Notes under the pieces: model-generated
Databases searched by the model: none
Seen by the model: the letters and a program-made list of their open reading frames with translations, nothing else
What the model was told of the DNA's origin: nothing
Part shown: one piece after another, positions 8,592-17,320 of the stretch
Numbering within the stretch: the stretch's first letter is position 1
Layout of the letters: each line of letters begins with the position of its first letter
Made by a program: the position numbers and the translations under genes
Source: Tateyamaria omphalii
GTDB lineage: Bacteria; Pseudomonadota; Alphaproteobacteria; Rhodobacterales; Rhodobacteraceae
Length of the DNA stretch: 64,000 nucleotides
Assembly (NCBI RefSeq): GCF_019802125.1
Contig: NZ_JAHVHT010000001.1
Span: 558,001 to 622,000, forward strand
Reading direction: 5' to 3'

Positions 8592-9850
8592 GCCGACCGG
8601 AGGGCTTTGCCGCGTATGTTGCCGTCACGGCGGCCTATTGGGCGTTCATGCTGACCGACGGGGCACTGCGCATGTTGGTGCTGCTGCACTTCAACACGCT
8701 GGGCTTTTCACCGGTGCAGTTGGCGTATCTCTTTGTTCTTTATGAGATTGCGGGCGTGGTGACGAACCTGAGTGCAGGATGGATCGCGGCGCGGTTCGGG
8801 CTGACGTCGACACTCTATATGGGACTCGGGTTGCAGGTGGTAGCGCTGCTCGCTCTGGCGCAGCTTGATCCGGCCTGGTCGGTCGCTGTTTCGGTGGTGT
8901 TTGTCATGGCAGTGCAGGGGCTGTCGGGTGTGGCCAAGGATCTGGCCAAGATGTCATCGAAATCCGCTGTGAAGCTGTTGGCTCCGTCGGAGGGTGACGG
9001 CCTGTTTCGTTGGGTGGCCCTTCTGACCGGTTCGAAGAATGCGGTGAAGGGCTTTGGATTTCTGCTGGGGGCAGCGGCGCTGGCGTTGTTCGGATTTGTG
9101 CCAAGCGTGCTGGGCATGGCGGCCCTGCTGGCTGCAATCCTTTTGGCTGTGCTGCTGCGGATGCCGTCTGGCCTGCCTGCCGGGCGAAAGGATGCCAAGT
9201 TCAGAGAGGTGTTTTCGAAGAACCCGCGCGTGAACTGGTTGAGTGCGGCCCGTGTGTTCCTGTTTGGCGCGCGCGACGTCTGGTTCGTGGTGGGGATTCC
9301 GATCTATTTCTATTCGGTGCTGAGCGATGGCAGTCCAGAAGGCCAGCGCGGAGCCTTCTTTATGATTGGTGTCTTCATGGCGGTCTGGGTGATCCTGTAT
9401 GGCGCTGTACAGGCCAAGGCACCCTCGATGCTTCGCAGTGCGCAACGATCCGAGGCGGACCTGGCCGGCGCCGCCCGGTTCTGGGTGGGCACGTTGTTCT
9501 TTGTGCCAGCAATCCTCGCCCTTGCGGTTTGGACTGTGGGCACGCCAACGCTATGGCTGACCACCTTCGTCTTGCTGGGCCTGCTGATCTTTGGCGTGCT
9601 TTTTGCGCTGAACTCGTCCCTTCATTCCTACCTGATCCTCGCGTTCACGGATGCGAAACGAGTCACGATGGATGTTGGGTTTTACTACATGGCGAACGCA
9701 GCGGGCCGCTTGATCGGCACAGTGCTGTCCGGTCTGACCTACCAGCTTGGCGGTGTGCCTCTGTGCCTTGCGACGGCTGCGGTGATGATCCTGCTGAGTT
9801 GGCTGAGCATTGGTCGGATTACCGATACCGCTGCATCCAGCCCAGCGTAG
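8588..9850 (+). CDS. arsJ: organoarsenical efflux MFS transporter ArsJ
   Basis: A 420-residue major-facilitator protein with about 12 predicted hydrophobic segments. It exports 1-arseno-3-phosphoglycerate, which then breaks down outside the cell to arsenate and 3-phosphoglycerate. The N-terminal [20 protein letters not shown] and the charged loop after TM2 (AGWIAARFG) fit ArsJ. I chose the GTG at 8588, which overlaps the GAPDH stop; the upstream extension lies inside GAPDH. The 3' end overlaps the convergent isomerase gene by 32 bp. With ArsR-ArsC and GAPDH it completes the arsenic operon. No arsB/acr3 gene is present in the window. Confidence 0.92.
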   Translation: MSRPEGFAAYVAVTAAYWAFMLTDGALRMLVLLHFNTLGFSPVQLAYLFVLYEIAGVVTNLSAGWIAARFGLTSTLYMGLGLQVVALLALAQLDPAWSVAVSVVFVMAVQGLSGVAKDLAKMSSKSAVKLLAPSEGDGLFRWVALLTGSKNAVKGFGFLLGAAALALFGFVPSVLGMAALLAAILLAVLLRMPSGLPAGRKDAKFREVFSKNPRVNWLSAARVFLFGARDVWFVVGIPIYFYSVLSDGSPEGQRGAFFMIGVFMAVWVILYGAVQAKAPSMLRSAQRSEADLAGAARFWVGTLFFVPAILALAVWTVGTPTLWLTTFVLLGLLIFGVLFALNSSLHSYLILAFTDAKRVTMDVGFYYMANAAGRLIGTVLSGLTYQLGGVPLCLATAAVMILLSWLSIGRITDTAASSPA

Positions 9851-10565
9851 CGTCGGTATCGCCGCTAGGCTTGTATTCCGCGCCCAAGGGGCGTGGCCAA
9901 TCCGTAAGGGCGGCGAAGATCGTGGTGTAGTCCAACTCCCCGTGATCCGGCGCGCCGCGGTCGGGGACTGACGCGAACTGGATATGGCCAATGATGCCCT
10001 TCAGGTCCGTCAGGCGGGTGAGGATATCGCCTTCGGTCCGGCCCACGTGGTAGCAGTCGAACATCAATTTCAGATTGGGTGCTGCGACCTCTGCGATGAT
10101 GTCTCGGGCTTGATCCGTGGTTTCCAGGAAGTAGCCCGGCGCGTCGTGCCGGTTGAGCGGTTCGATCAGGATGTTGCGCTGCGTGGCCGCGCAGGCATAG
10201 CGCAGGTTTTCGATGAAAGTCTGGTGCGCCTCCGGTCCATTCGCGAAGCCGCACATGACGTGGATTGCGCCTGCATCAAGTGTATCGGCATATTCGATAG
10301 CTTGGTCGATGGCGGCGCGTGCGTCGGCCACGCGGTCGGGCAGGGCGGCGAGGCCGTTTTCGCCTGCACCGACGTCTCCGCGCGACGTGTTGAGACCGAG
10401 CATGGGGAGACCTGTTGCATCGAGGGCGGCGCGGACGTCTTGAGCTGGTGTGTCATAGGGCCAGTGGCATTCAACGGCGTCAAAGCCTGCCGCTTTGGCC
10501 GCGTGGATCGCGTCGGGCAGTGGGCGGTCGTTCCAGAGAAAGCCGAGATTGGCGGAGAACTTCAT
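9819..10565 (-). CDS. hydroxypyruvate isomerase-family TIM-barrel protein (Hyi/OtnI type)
   Basis: A 248-residue xylose-isomerase-like TIM barrel. The start MKFSANLGFLW and the motifs FDAVECHWPYD, NILIEPLNRHDAPGYFL and LKLMFDCYHVG match hydroxypyruvate or 2-oxo-tetronate isomerases. The conserved Glu residues (VECHW, IEPLN, GAEYKP), an Asp (MFDCYH) and a Gln (HIQFA) would coordinate the metal and substrate. Its start overlaps the upstream dehydrogenase stop (ATGA), so the two are co-translated, as in otnI/ltnD tetronate-threonate pathways. The isomerase class is clear; whether the substrate is hydroxypyruvate or 2-oxo-tetronate cannot be told from sequence. Confidence 0.85.
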   Translation of the reverse strand: MKFSANLGFLWNDRPLPDAIHAAKAAGFDAVECHWPYDTPAQDVRAALDATGLPMLGLNTSRGDVGAGENGLAALPDRVADARAAIDQAIEYADTLDAGAIHVMCGFANGPEAHQTFIENLRYACAATQRNILIEPLNRHDAPGYFLETTDQARDIIAEVAAPNLKLMFDCYHVGRTEGDILTRLTDLKGIIGHIQFASVPDRGAPDHGELDYTTIFAALTDWPRPLGAEYKPSGDTDATLGWMQRYR

Positions 10566-11461
10566 GTGTCTTCTCCCGGCAGCGTCAGACCGGCATTGCG
10601 GGCGTAGACCTTTGCCACGGCCGCGTCATCTTCGGCGCCGAGACCCATTCCTGCGGCGGCGATGAATTGTTGGAGAGCGGCTGCCGTGATGGGGGCAGAG
10701 AAGCTGGCGGACTTGGCGATGTCGAGGACGATGCCGAGGTCTTTGGGCCAGATGTTGACCGATGAATGGGGCGTGTAGTCGCCATCGACGATATGCGGGG
10801 TGCGGTTTTCCAGCATCCAGCTCGAGCCCGCGCATTTCGAGATCACGTCGAGGAACTGTTCTGGCGCGACCCCTTGGGTCATCCCGAAAGTCAGCGCCTC
10901 GGCCATTGTGGCGATGTGGACGCCTGCGAGCAGCTGGTTGACGGCCTTCATGGCCGATCCGGGACCCGCTTCATTGCCCAATTTGAAGACGGTTTCGGCC
11001 ATGGCGTCGAGGGCAGGCCGGGCTGCGGCGAATGCTTCGGGCGTGCCAGCGGCCATGATCGACAGCGCGCCTTGGGCTGCCTTGATCGAGCCGCCGGAAA
11101 TGGGGGCATCAAGGTAGTGGACATCGTGAGCTTGGCACTGCGCTTCCATATCGCGCGCGAAGTCCGGGGGAACGGTGGCGCAGGCCATGACCACCGCGCC
11201 GGGCTTGAGGTGAGGAACAACGCCCGCGTCGCCAAAGAGTACCGCTTCGGTTTGCGCGGCGTTCAGCACGACGACGACAACAGCATCAAGCGTCGCCGCC
11301 GTGTCTGTCAGTTCACCTGCGGCACCGCCTTCCATACGGAAGCGTTCGATTTGCGCTGGGTTGATGTCGAAGCCGTGTGTGACATGCCCCGCGGCGAGGC
11401 AGGATTGGGCCATGCCGTAGCCCATGGAGCCAAGGCCAATAACGGCTGTTGTGTGGGGCAT
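10562..11461 (-). CDS. 3-hydroxyisobutyrate dehydrogenase-family oxidoreductase (L-threonate dehydrogenase-like)
   Basis: A 299-residue beta-hydroxyacid dehydrogenase. The NAD-binding N-terminus reads IGLGSMGYGMA. The substrate-binding signature is YLDAPISGGSIKAAQG, and the catalytic Lys lies in GSAMKAVNQLL. The C-terminal helical part is complete. ATG 11461 is preceded by AGGAG at good distance; a longer open frame upstream lacks homology. Pairing with the TIM-barrel isomerase suggests a tetronate or threonate route (LtnD-like), where it would oxidise the C2 hydroxyl. Alternatives are glyoxylate/tartronate semialdehyde or 3-hydroxyisobutyrate reductases. Confidence 0.85.
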   Translation of the reverse strand: MPHTTAVIGLGSMGYGMAQSCLAAGHVTHGFDINPAQIERFRMEGGAAGELTDTAATLDAVVVVVLNAAQTEAVLFGDAGVVPHLKPGAVVMACATVPPDFARDMEAQCQAHDVHYLDAPISGGSIKAAQGALSIMAAGTPEAFAAARPALDAMAETVFKLGNEAGPGSAMKAVNQLLAGVHIATMAEALTFGMTQGVAPEQFLDVISKCAGSSWMLENRTPHIVDGDYTPHSSVNIWPKDLGIVLDIAKSASFSAPITAAALQQFIAAAGMGLGAEDDAAVAKVYARNAGLTLPGEDT

Positions 11462-11528
11462 CGAGCTCTCCTGTCCTTTGGTGTTGGCGCCATCATGGGC
11501 ATCGTGGACCAAAGGGCAAGAGAAGGTG

Positions 11529-11548
11529 CCCCGGCGCGTGCGCCGGAG
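11529..11548 (-). terminator. GC-rich hairpin after the molybdenum hydroxylase operon
   Basis: A stem with arms CCGGCGC/GCGCCGG and a 2-nt loop, extendable to 9 bp with one G-U pair on the minus transcript. It lies 8 bp after the stop of the large subunit gene and before the threonate-dehydrogenase-like gene. The following bases (CCTTCTCTT on the minus strand) are pyrimidine-rich but not a true U-tract, so termination efficiency is uncertain. Confidence 0.5.
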
Positions 11549-11556
11549 CGTTTGGT

Positions 11557-13737
11557 TCAGACGAAGGACACGCCGTTTTCATCCATCGGCAGCGAGGCCA
11601 CTCGCAGGTCGCTGGCCGCTGCGATGGCGTTGGCGAGGGCAGGGGCCGCGGGCGGCGTGCCCGGCTCACCCACGCCGGTCGGTGCTTCGGCAGAGGGCAT
11701 GATGTGCACCTCAATCTCACCGATGTCGCTGATGCGGAGCGGCTCATAGTCCGGGAAGTTGTACTGGTCTACGACCCCAGCGGTCAGCGTGATCTGGTCG
11801 CGCATGTTGTGCCCTATGCCGTAGCCGATCCCGCCCTCCATCTGCGCCTTAATGATGTCCGGGTTCACGGCGATGCCGCAATCGACGGCACAGGTGACCT
11901 TTTCGATCTTGATGCCATCCTCGGGCGTGCCGGAGATTTCCACGACCTCGGCCACGTAGGAGTTGAATGATTTGTGGACGGCGATCCCCTGGCTACGCAC
12001 CTCGGGAGCGTTACCCCAATTGGCCTTTTCCGCCGCCAGTTTCAGAACGCCCGCCTTGCGGGTCTGATCCGGGCCGTCGCCCGTAAGGTAGGCAAGGCGG
12101 AAGTCGACCGGGTCAATGCCTGCGGCTTTGGCCGCCATGTCCATCATCACTTCCATGACATAGGCCGTGTGGGTGTGCCCCACGGCGCGCCACCAGAGGG
12201 TGCTTGTCGCCTTTTCTGTATCTGTCAGACCAAAGGCGGCGGTTGGGATCTGGTAGGGGCTGTCCACCGTGCCCTCGACCGAGGAGTGGTCGACGCCGTT
12301 CTGGATGGCAAAAGCCTCGAATGGTGTACCCTTCATGATCGACTGACCCGCGACGCGGTGTTCCCAACCGACAATACTGCCATCAGCATTGAGCCCGACG
12401 CGGACCTTGTGACCGAAGGCAGGGCGGTAATAGCCCGAGCGCAGGTCATCCTCGCGTGACCAGACGAGGTGCACGGGGCGTGACCGGTCGGTGAGGGAAA
12501 ACGCGAGAGCCGCTTCCACCTGGTAATCCGCCTGTGGCGTGGCGCGGCGCCCGAACGAACCACCGGCAAGGACCGTCTTGATCTGCACCTTCTCGAACGG
12601 GATGCCGAAGATTTCGGCGATGGCGCCGTGCGGGATGGTCGGGAATTGGCAGCCGTCATGCAGCAGGATGCCGCCATCGGCGGTTTCCTCGATCGTGCAG
12701 TTCAGCGGCTCCATCGGCGCATGGGCAAGGAGGGGGAAGTAGAAGGTTTCCTCGACCACAGTGTCAGCGCCATCGACGGCGGCACGTACCGCTGCAACGT
12801 CCGCACCATTTACATTGTATGTCGGTTCTGCGTCGAGGGCGGCACGGATCTCGGCCTCGATCTCGTCCGAGCTGCGGGTTTCGGCAGCGCTTGTGTCCCA
12901 TTCGACGGAAATGGCATCTCGGGCCTGCATCGCGCCCCAAGTGGTTTCGGCAAAGACGGCCACACCGGCGGCGTTGGGCAGGATCTGCGCGTCGATGAAC
13001 CCCTTGATGCCTTCGGCGCCGCTCGCGTCCACGCTCACCGCAGTTGCGCGCTGCTGTTCGGGGCGTGCGATCATGGCAATCATCTGGTTGGGACGCTCAA
13101 TGTCCATGGCAAACATGGCGGTGCCATTGCCTTTGGCCGCGCTGTCGAGGCGGCGCACATCCGGGTTGCCAATCAGCCGGAACTCGGATGGGTCCTTGAG
13201 TGGCGGGTCTGCGGGCGCATCAAGCTGTGCTGCGGCTTCAACGAACTCGCCGAGTGGTGCAGAATGGCCTGCGCCTGAGATTACACCGTCTTGCAGGGTG
13301 AGTGCAGAGGCGTCCGCGCCCCACGCCTGAGCGGCGGCTTGCAGCAGCATCTCACGCGCTGCTGCACCGGCCTGACGGTACTGCATGAACGAGTTGGCCA
13401 TGGCAGTCGAGCCACCCGTGCCCTGCATCGGGCCAAACAGCGTGTTGTTGTACACCTGCGGGTTCGACGGCGCGAAGTCATAGCCGATCTGGTCCATGGT
13501 CAGGCCCATTTCTTCGGCGATGAGGGTTGTCAGACCGGTCGAAGGACCTTGGCCCATCTCGAAATGCTTGACGATGGCGGTGACGGAACCGTCGCTGCCG
13601 ATCTGCACGAACGGTGTCAGCATTGAGGGCGACCCGGAAGCGGCGAGGGCGCCGTCGGGACGCACGCCCACGACAAGTACGGCACCGGCAGCAGCTGCGC
13701 TTTTCAAAAAACCACGGCGGGATGTGTTTATGGTCAT
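11557..13737 (-). CDS. molybdopterin-binding xanthine dehydrogenase-family large subunit (IorB-like), Tat-exported
   Basis: A 726-residue molybdenum hydroxylase subunit that would hydroxylate an aldehyde or N-heterocycle in the periplasm. The N-terminus carries a twin-arginine signal (SRRGFLKS) followed by a hydrophobic Ala/Val stretch. The C-terminal GVGEPGTPP contains the catalytic Glu of the family, followed by the PALANAI segment. Repeated glycine-rich molybdopterin motifs (GGSFGRRA, GMGQGPSTG-like) are visible. ATG 13737 fits the Tat signal and lies 2 bp after the small-subunit stop. The substrate is unknown; isoquinoline 1-oxidoreductase is only the best-known member. Confidence 0.9.
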   Translation of the reverse strand: MTINTSRRGFLKSAAAAGAVLVVGVRPDGALAASGSPSMLTPFVQIGSDGSVTAIVKHFEMGQGPSTGLTTLIAEEMGLTMDQIGYDFAPSNPQVYNNTLFGPMQGTGGSTAMANSFMQYRQAGAAAREMLLQAAAQAWGADASALTLQDGVISGAGHSAPLGEFVEAAAQLDAPADPPLKDPSEFRLIGNPDVRRLDSAAKGNGTAMFAMDIERPNQMIAMIARPEQQRATAVSVDASGAEGIKGFIDAQILPNAAGVAVFAETTWGAMQARDAISVEWDTSAAETRSSDEIEAEIRAALDAEPTYNVNGADVAAVRAAVDGADTVVEETFYFPLLAHAPMEPLNCTIEETADGGILLHDGCQFPTIPHGAIAEIFGIPFEKVQIKTVLAGGSFGRRATPQADYQVEAALAFSLTDRSRPVHLVWSREDDLRSGYYRPAFGHKVRVGLNADGSIVGWEHRVAGQSIMKGTPFEAFAIQNGVDHSSVEGTVDSPYQIPTAAFGLTDTEKATSTLWWRAVGHTHTAYVMEVMMDMAAKAAGIDPVDFRLAYLTGDGPDQTRKAGVLKLAAEKANWGNAPEVRSQGIAVHKSFNSYVAEVVEISGTPEDGIKIEKVTCAVDCGIAVNPDIIKAQMEGGIGYGIGHNMRDQITLTAGVVDQYNFPDYEPLRISDIGEIEVHIMPSAEAPTGVGEPGTPPAAPALANAIAAASDLRVASLPMDENGVSFV

Positions 13738-13739
13738 GA

Positions 13740-14204
13740 TTACGCCTCCAGGATCTCGGACGCGCGCTGGATGCCCGCGCGGATACGTTGATAGGTGGCG
13801 CAGCGGCAGGCGTTGCCCCACATGTAATCGTCGATTTCCTGTGCCGAGGGCTTGGGATTTTCGGACAGAAGACCTACTGCGGACATGATCTGCCCGGACT
13901 GGCAGTAGCCGCATTGAACGACGTCGAGTTCGATCCATGCCTGCTGGACAGCGGCGCCGATCTCGTTTTCGCTCATGGCTTCGATCGTCGTGATCTCGGC
14001 CCCTTCAACATCTTCGATATACGTCTGGCAAGACCGCACCGGCTCACCATTCAGGTGCACTGTGCACGCCCCGCAAGAGGCGACGCCGCAGCCGAATTTC
14101 GTACCTGTCATCTTCAACTCGTCGCGGATGACCCACAGCAGCGGTGTACCGGGTTCCGCTTCGACCGTTTGGTCCTTGCCATTCAGTTTTAGTGAAATCG
14201 CCAT
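13740..14204 (-). CDS. [2Fe-2S] small subunit of molybdenum hydroxylase (IorA-like)
   Basis: A 154-residue electron-transfer subunit with two [2Fe-2S] clusters. The plant-ferredoxin-type cluster ligands are in CGVASCGACTVHL plus a later Cys (RSCQ). The second cluster ligands are in CGYCQSGQIM and CRCATYQRIR. There is no signal peptide; it is presumably co-exported with the Tat-tagged large subunit as in related enzymes. The gene precedes iorB-like with a 2-bp gap. Electrons would pass to a cytochrome c; a lipoprotein cytochrome gene lies 2 kb away. Very firm as a family call. Confidence 0.93.
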   Translation of the reverse strand: MAISLKLNGKDQTVEAEPGTPLLWVIRDELKMTGTKFGCGVASCGACTVHLNGEPVRSCQTYIEDVEGAEITTIEAMSENEIGAAVQQAWIELDVVQCGYCQSGQIMSAVGLLSENPKPSAQEIDDYMWGNACRCATYQRIRAGIQRASEILEA

Positions 14205-14458
14205 GCCTACTCTCCCAGATGGACGTCGGTACTATACCACATAGGCGCGTGGCGATGTGGTGCCACCATGTAGGGTTGAATTCCGTCTTCACGAAAGCGG
14301 TGCAGATCCAATGGTATGCGGTCGATGTCTTGTTGGAAGGACGCATTTTAGGCGCTGCATCAACGCCATTCTCCAAACTGCTCCGTCGCTTTGGCTATGC
14401 GGGTCAGCATCCAAGGGTCTGATAGGAAGCGCAGGACGACTTGGCATCGAGCAGGATA

Positions 14459-14965
14459 TTATGCGGCACCCTTTGCCGCTCGTCCTGTCAATGCAGAGGC
14501 AAAGGCACTCAGAAGGGCGTTCACGTCCTCAGCGTCCGTCATTTCATTGGGGATGCTGACGCAAGCAGCAAGGGGGTGGCCCAGAATGTCTTCGCAGGTT
14601 GTCAGGCTGGCGCCTTGCTCCTTGGAACGACCGCAGGTCAGAAGGACGCCCACGCAAACATCCACGTTTGTCAGGGTTTCCAACACAGTGCGCAATGGGG
14701 CTGCCGGTTGATTGGCCCAGACCGGACCGGCGACAACGATCCAAGGTCGTTGCGCCGGCAAGACGTTCCCCGTGAGCAGTGGAGGCGCGTTTTTGCGCCC
14801 AACGTCCCAAATGGCGCGCACCATCCAGAAGAAGCGGCTTCGGTACCGATCCACATCTACTGATATGACATCAGCACCCGTCTTTTCTGCCAGGGCCAAT
14901 GCGACCCGTCGGCTGTTGCCCGATTTCGAATAGCAATAGATGGCGGGTGCTGTTCTGCTTGGCAT
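14459..14965 (-). CDS. flavodoxin-like protein
   Basis: A 168-residue protein with a flavodoxin-type FMN phosphate loop near the start (YCYSKSGNSRRVALALA) and a second flavin-contact region (IVVAGPVWANQPAAP). It resembles small flavodoxin-fold NAD(P)H oxidoreductase partners. The middle shows a GVLLTCGRSKEQG stretch like the flavodoxin third loop. It is divergent from the alcohol dehydrogenase gene and shares with it a Crp/Fnr-type box (15016-15029). Its role is probably redox under low oxygen or stress, but this is inference from the promoter only. Confidence 0.7.
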   Translation of the reverse strand: MPSRTAPAIYCYSKSGNSRRVALALAEKTGADVISVDVDRYRSRFFWMVRAIWDVGRKNAPPLLTGNVLPAQRPWIVVAGPVWANQPAAPLRTVLETLTNVDVCVGVLLTCGRSKEQGASLTTCEDILGHPLAACVSIPNEMTDAEDVNALLSAFASALTGRAAKGAA

Positions 14966-15015
14966 TGTTGCCGCTCCTTTCCCGCACTTCTTACCGCTTC
15001 CATGAGGGCGGGCAA

Positions 15016-15029
15016 TTGACCGAAATCAA
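15016..15029. promoter_or_regulatory. Crp/Fnr-type box between flavodoxin-like and adhP genes
   Basis: TTGACCGAAATCAA matches the FNR/FixK-type consensus TTGAT-N4-ATCAA at 9 of 10 fixed positions. It lies 51 bp upstream of the flavodoxin-like start and 60 bp upstream of the alcohol dehydrogenase ATG, so it could serve either divergent gene. It is one of four such boxes in this region. Confidence 0.7.
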
Positions 15030-15089
15030 AAACCGGCGGCAGACAACGTGGCACTCAGCACGCAGACACACTGCGTGAGGAACCTGCAT

Positions 15090-16124
15090 ATGCTCGACAC
15101 ATTGCCGAAAACAATGAAAGCCGCCGTTGTCAGTGAACTCGGCCAGCCGCTGGATATCCGAGAAGTGCCAGTGCCTCAGATCGGCCCACGAGATGTTCTG
15201 GTGCGCGTGCGCGCTTCAGGGGTGTGTCACACGGATCTGCACGCCGCGATGGGGGACTGGCCCGTCAAACCGACTGCTCCGTTCATTCCCGGTCACGAGG
15301 GGGTGGGGGAAGTGGCGGCCCTTGGCCGGGACGTAACCCATTTGAAAGAGGGTGATCGCGTGGGTGTGCCTTGGCTCCACACCGCATGTGGGCGCTGCGA
15401 ACACTGTGCCGGAGGGTGGGAAACCCTTTGTGAAAGCCAGCAAAACACGGGCTATTCGGTCGACGGTGGATATGCCGAGTTCGTGCGCGCCGACGCTGAC
15501 TATGTCGGGCGTCTTCCCGCCGCGATGGACTATGGGCCAGCTTCCCCGGTGTTGTGCGCGGGCGTAACTGTTTACAAGGGCCTGAAAGAGACCGAGGTAC
15601 GGCCTGGCCAGTGGGTTGCGATCAGCGGCATCGGCGGTCTTGGACACATGGCCGTGCAATATGCCAAGGCCATGGGAATGCACGTGGTGGCGGTCGATGT
15701 TGCCGATGACAAATTGGAACTCGCCAAGACGCTGGGAGCGGATGTGGTGATCAATGCGGCGAAGGTTGATCCCGTCAAGGAGGTGAACAGCCATCTGGGC
15801 GGCGTACACGGCGCACTTGTGACCGCCGTGAATACACAGGCCTTCGCACAGGCAACGGGCATGTTGCGCCGTCATGGCACGATGAGCCTCGTAGGTTTGC
15901 CGCCCGGGTCGTTCCCGTTGCCAATCTTCGATGTGGTGCTCAAGCGCCTTACGATCCGCGGGTCCATCGTGGGCACACGTCTTGACCTTGCAGAAGCGTT
16001 GAGCCTTGCGGCCGAAAGCCGAGTGACCACCCATTTCTCATGGGATCGGCTTGAGAACATCAACGCCATCTTTGATCGGATGAAGGCGGGCCAGATCGCG
16101 GGCCGCGTGGTGCTCGAAATCTGA
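15090..16124 (+). CDS. adhP: zinc-dependent alcohol dehydrogenase (AdhP type)
   Basis: A 344-residue medium-chain dehydrogenase oxidising primary alcohols with NAD+ or reducing aldehydes. The catalytic zinc ligands appear in GVCHTDLHA and PGHEGVGEV. The structural zinc cysteines lie in [16 protein letters not shown], and the NAD-binding loop is [17 protein letters not shown] 15090 is preceded by GAGGAA at proper distance; a GTG at 15048 is also in frame but less likely. A Crp/Fnr-type box lies about 60 bp upstream. A weak hairpin follows the stop (16126-16146). Confidence 0.92.
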   Translation: MLDTLPKTMKAAVVSELGQPLDIREVPVPQIGPRDVLVRVRASGVCHTDLHAAMGDWPVKPTAPFIPGHEGVGEVAALGRDVTHLKEGDRVGVPWLHTACGRCEHCAGGWETLCESQQNTGYSVDGGYAEFVRADADYVGRLPAAMDYGPASPVLCAGVTVYKGLKETEVRPGQWVAISGIGGLGHMAVQYAKAMGMHVVAVDVADDKLELAKTLGADVVINAAKVDPVKEVNSHLGGVHGALVTAVNTQAFAQATGMLRRHGTMSLVGLPPGSFPLPIFDVVLKRLTIRGSIVGTRLDLAEALSLAAESRVTTHFSWDRLENINAIFDRMKAGQIAGRVVLEI

Positions 16125-16166
16125 CGACCGAATGTCGGCTTCGGTCTGACCACCGTTTCGGACCGA

Positions 16167-16180
16167 TTGAGGTATGTCAA
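16167..16180. promoter_or_regulatory. Crp/Fnr-type box upstream of cytochrome c
   Basis: TTGAGGTATGTCAA, of the form TTGA-N6-TCAA, lies 55 bp before the cytochrome c start codon. Spacing and sequence match the two boxes at 17251 and 17321, including the shared TTGAG...TGTCAA pattern. Confidence 0.65.
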
Positions 16181-16235
16181 ACAGCGCATCCGGATGCGTC
16201 GCTACGCTTGCCCAAGAAAAAAATGAGGCGAGCAC

Positions 16236-16658
16236 ATGTTAACACCGGATGGAAAACTGATCTTTGCGCTTGCGGCCTTGGCCGTTGTGGCCGCGTGCGC
16301 ACCTGAGACACGCGAACCAGACGTAAGCGCTGCAGAGGGCGAGCGGTTGTATTTCCAAAAATGTGCTGCATGCCATGGGAACGATGGAACGGGTGCCGGT
16401 GTGGCATCTCTGGGCCTCGGCGGGCCGCCGCCAGATTTGACGACGCTGGCGGCACGCAACGACGATACCTTCCCGGAGACGTTCGTGATGAGTGTCATTG
16501 ACGGCTTCAATCGCCGCGATCACCCATCCTCGGCAATGCCGGAATTCGGGAACGAAGACCTTGGCCCGATTGTTCAGGTGGAAGAGGATGGCGTGTCGAC
16601 GCCGATACCCTCCGACCTGATCGCATTGTCCGCCTATCTTGAAAGCATCCAGCGGTAG
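16236..16658 (+). CDS. lipoprotein cytochrome c, single heme
   Basis: A 140-residue class I cytochrome c. A hydrophobic leader ends in a lipobox (VVAAC, Cys about residue 21), predicting a lipid anchor on the periplasmic side. The heme-binding CAACH motif follows at about residue 44, and a distal Met is likely in SAMPEFG. It could accept electrons from the periplasmic molybdenum hydroxylase, as small cytochromes do in related IorAB systems. The alcohol dehydrogenase gene separates them, so this partnership is only inferred. A Crp/Fnr-type box precedes it. Confidence 0.88.
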   Translation: MLTPDGKLIFALAALAVVAACAPETREPDVSAAEGERLYFQKCAACHGNDGTGAGVASLGLGGPPPDLTTLAARNDDTFPETFVMSVIDGFNRRDHPSSAMPEFGNEDLGPIVQVEEDGVSTPIPSDLIALSAYLESIQR

Positions 16659-16797
16659 GGCATACCGGTTCGCAAGCTGTGCGCCAGTATTGACTGCCTC
16701 CTATGATCTGGCTGGCACTGCGCCCAGCAGGGTGATGGTGACCAATGATACTTTGACGATGTCCAAGATTGGTCCACACGCGGGTTACCTGAGATCG

Positions 16798-17196
16798 TCA
16801 ATGCGCCCCTACACTGCGCAAGTGCATGAGGGATGCCTGACAGTTTTGAAACAATCGGATCCGCCCGGTCATCGCCGAAAACAGGAGGTCGCGGTACACT
16901 TTGTTGCGCGCCACCAGAGCCGCGCAGCCTTCGTAGCTGAGCTGCAGCAGATGCAGTTCCTGAAGAACCCGGACACTCGTGTTCTCCATTTCGGAACGCA
17001 AAAGGACGGATGGTCCCGAAAGTATCATTGTTGGCCCGTTGTCCCGGTCCAGCCGCACCTTGCCCGTGACCAAAAGGGCAAGATCGATCTGTTGGTCGAA
17101 ATGTAGCCGATCGCCCGCATCCAACATGTCGATGGCGATTGTATTGAGAGACTTTGCCAAGCCTTTTGGTCCGCTCGTGGTGGCAACTGTTTTCAT
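16798..17196 (-). CDS. small cNMP-binding-like (Crp sensor-like) protein without HTH
   Basis: A 132-residue protein resembling the beta-barrel sensor domain of Crp/Fnr regulators (MLDAGDRLHFDQQ, LLVTGKVRLDRDNG, SVLLRSEMENTSVRVL). The sequence stops where the dimerisation helix would begin leading to an HTH, so it probably cannot bind DNA. ATG 17196 has GGAG at 7 bp; a longer in-frame ORF begins at 17244. It is divergent from the site-2 protease gene, with a Crp/Fnr box in its own promoter (17251). The function is unknown; it might modulate a full-length regulator. Confidence 0.6.
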   Translation of the reverse strand: MKTVATTSGPKGLAKSLNTIAIDMLDAGDRLHFDQQIDLALLVTGKVRLDRDNGPTMILSGPSVLLRSEMENTSVRVLQELHLLQLSYEGCAALVARNKVYRDLLFSAMTGRIRLFQNCQASLMHLRSVGAH

Positions 17197-17250
17197 CGGC
17201 CACTCCATGGCTGTGTCAGGAGCAGGGTATGGTTTTCCGGCCAAAGACCG

Positions 17251-17264
17251 TTGAGAATTGTCAA
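17251..17264. promoter_or_regulatory. Crp/Fnr-type box, minus-side gene of divergent pair
   Basis: TTGAGAATTGTCAA lies 55 bp upstream of the cNMP-binding-like start. It has the TTGA-N6-TCAA form and shares TTGAG...TGTCAA with two other boxes nearby. Confidence 0.65.
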
Positions 17265-17320
17265 CCTTTGGCGTGTGCGATCAAACGGCGCAGCCGGATC
17301 CGTTCATCCGATGGCTAGGT

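Noticed and set aside
16126-16146. Hairpin GACCGAA/TTCGGTC after adhP
   Set aside because: Seven base pairs with a 7-nt loop but no U-tract; too weak to call a terminator.
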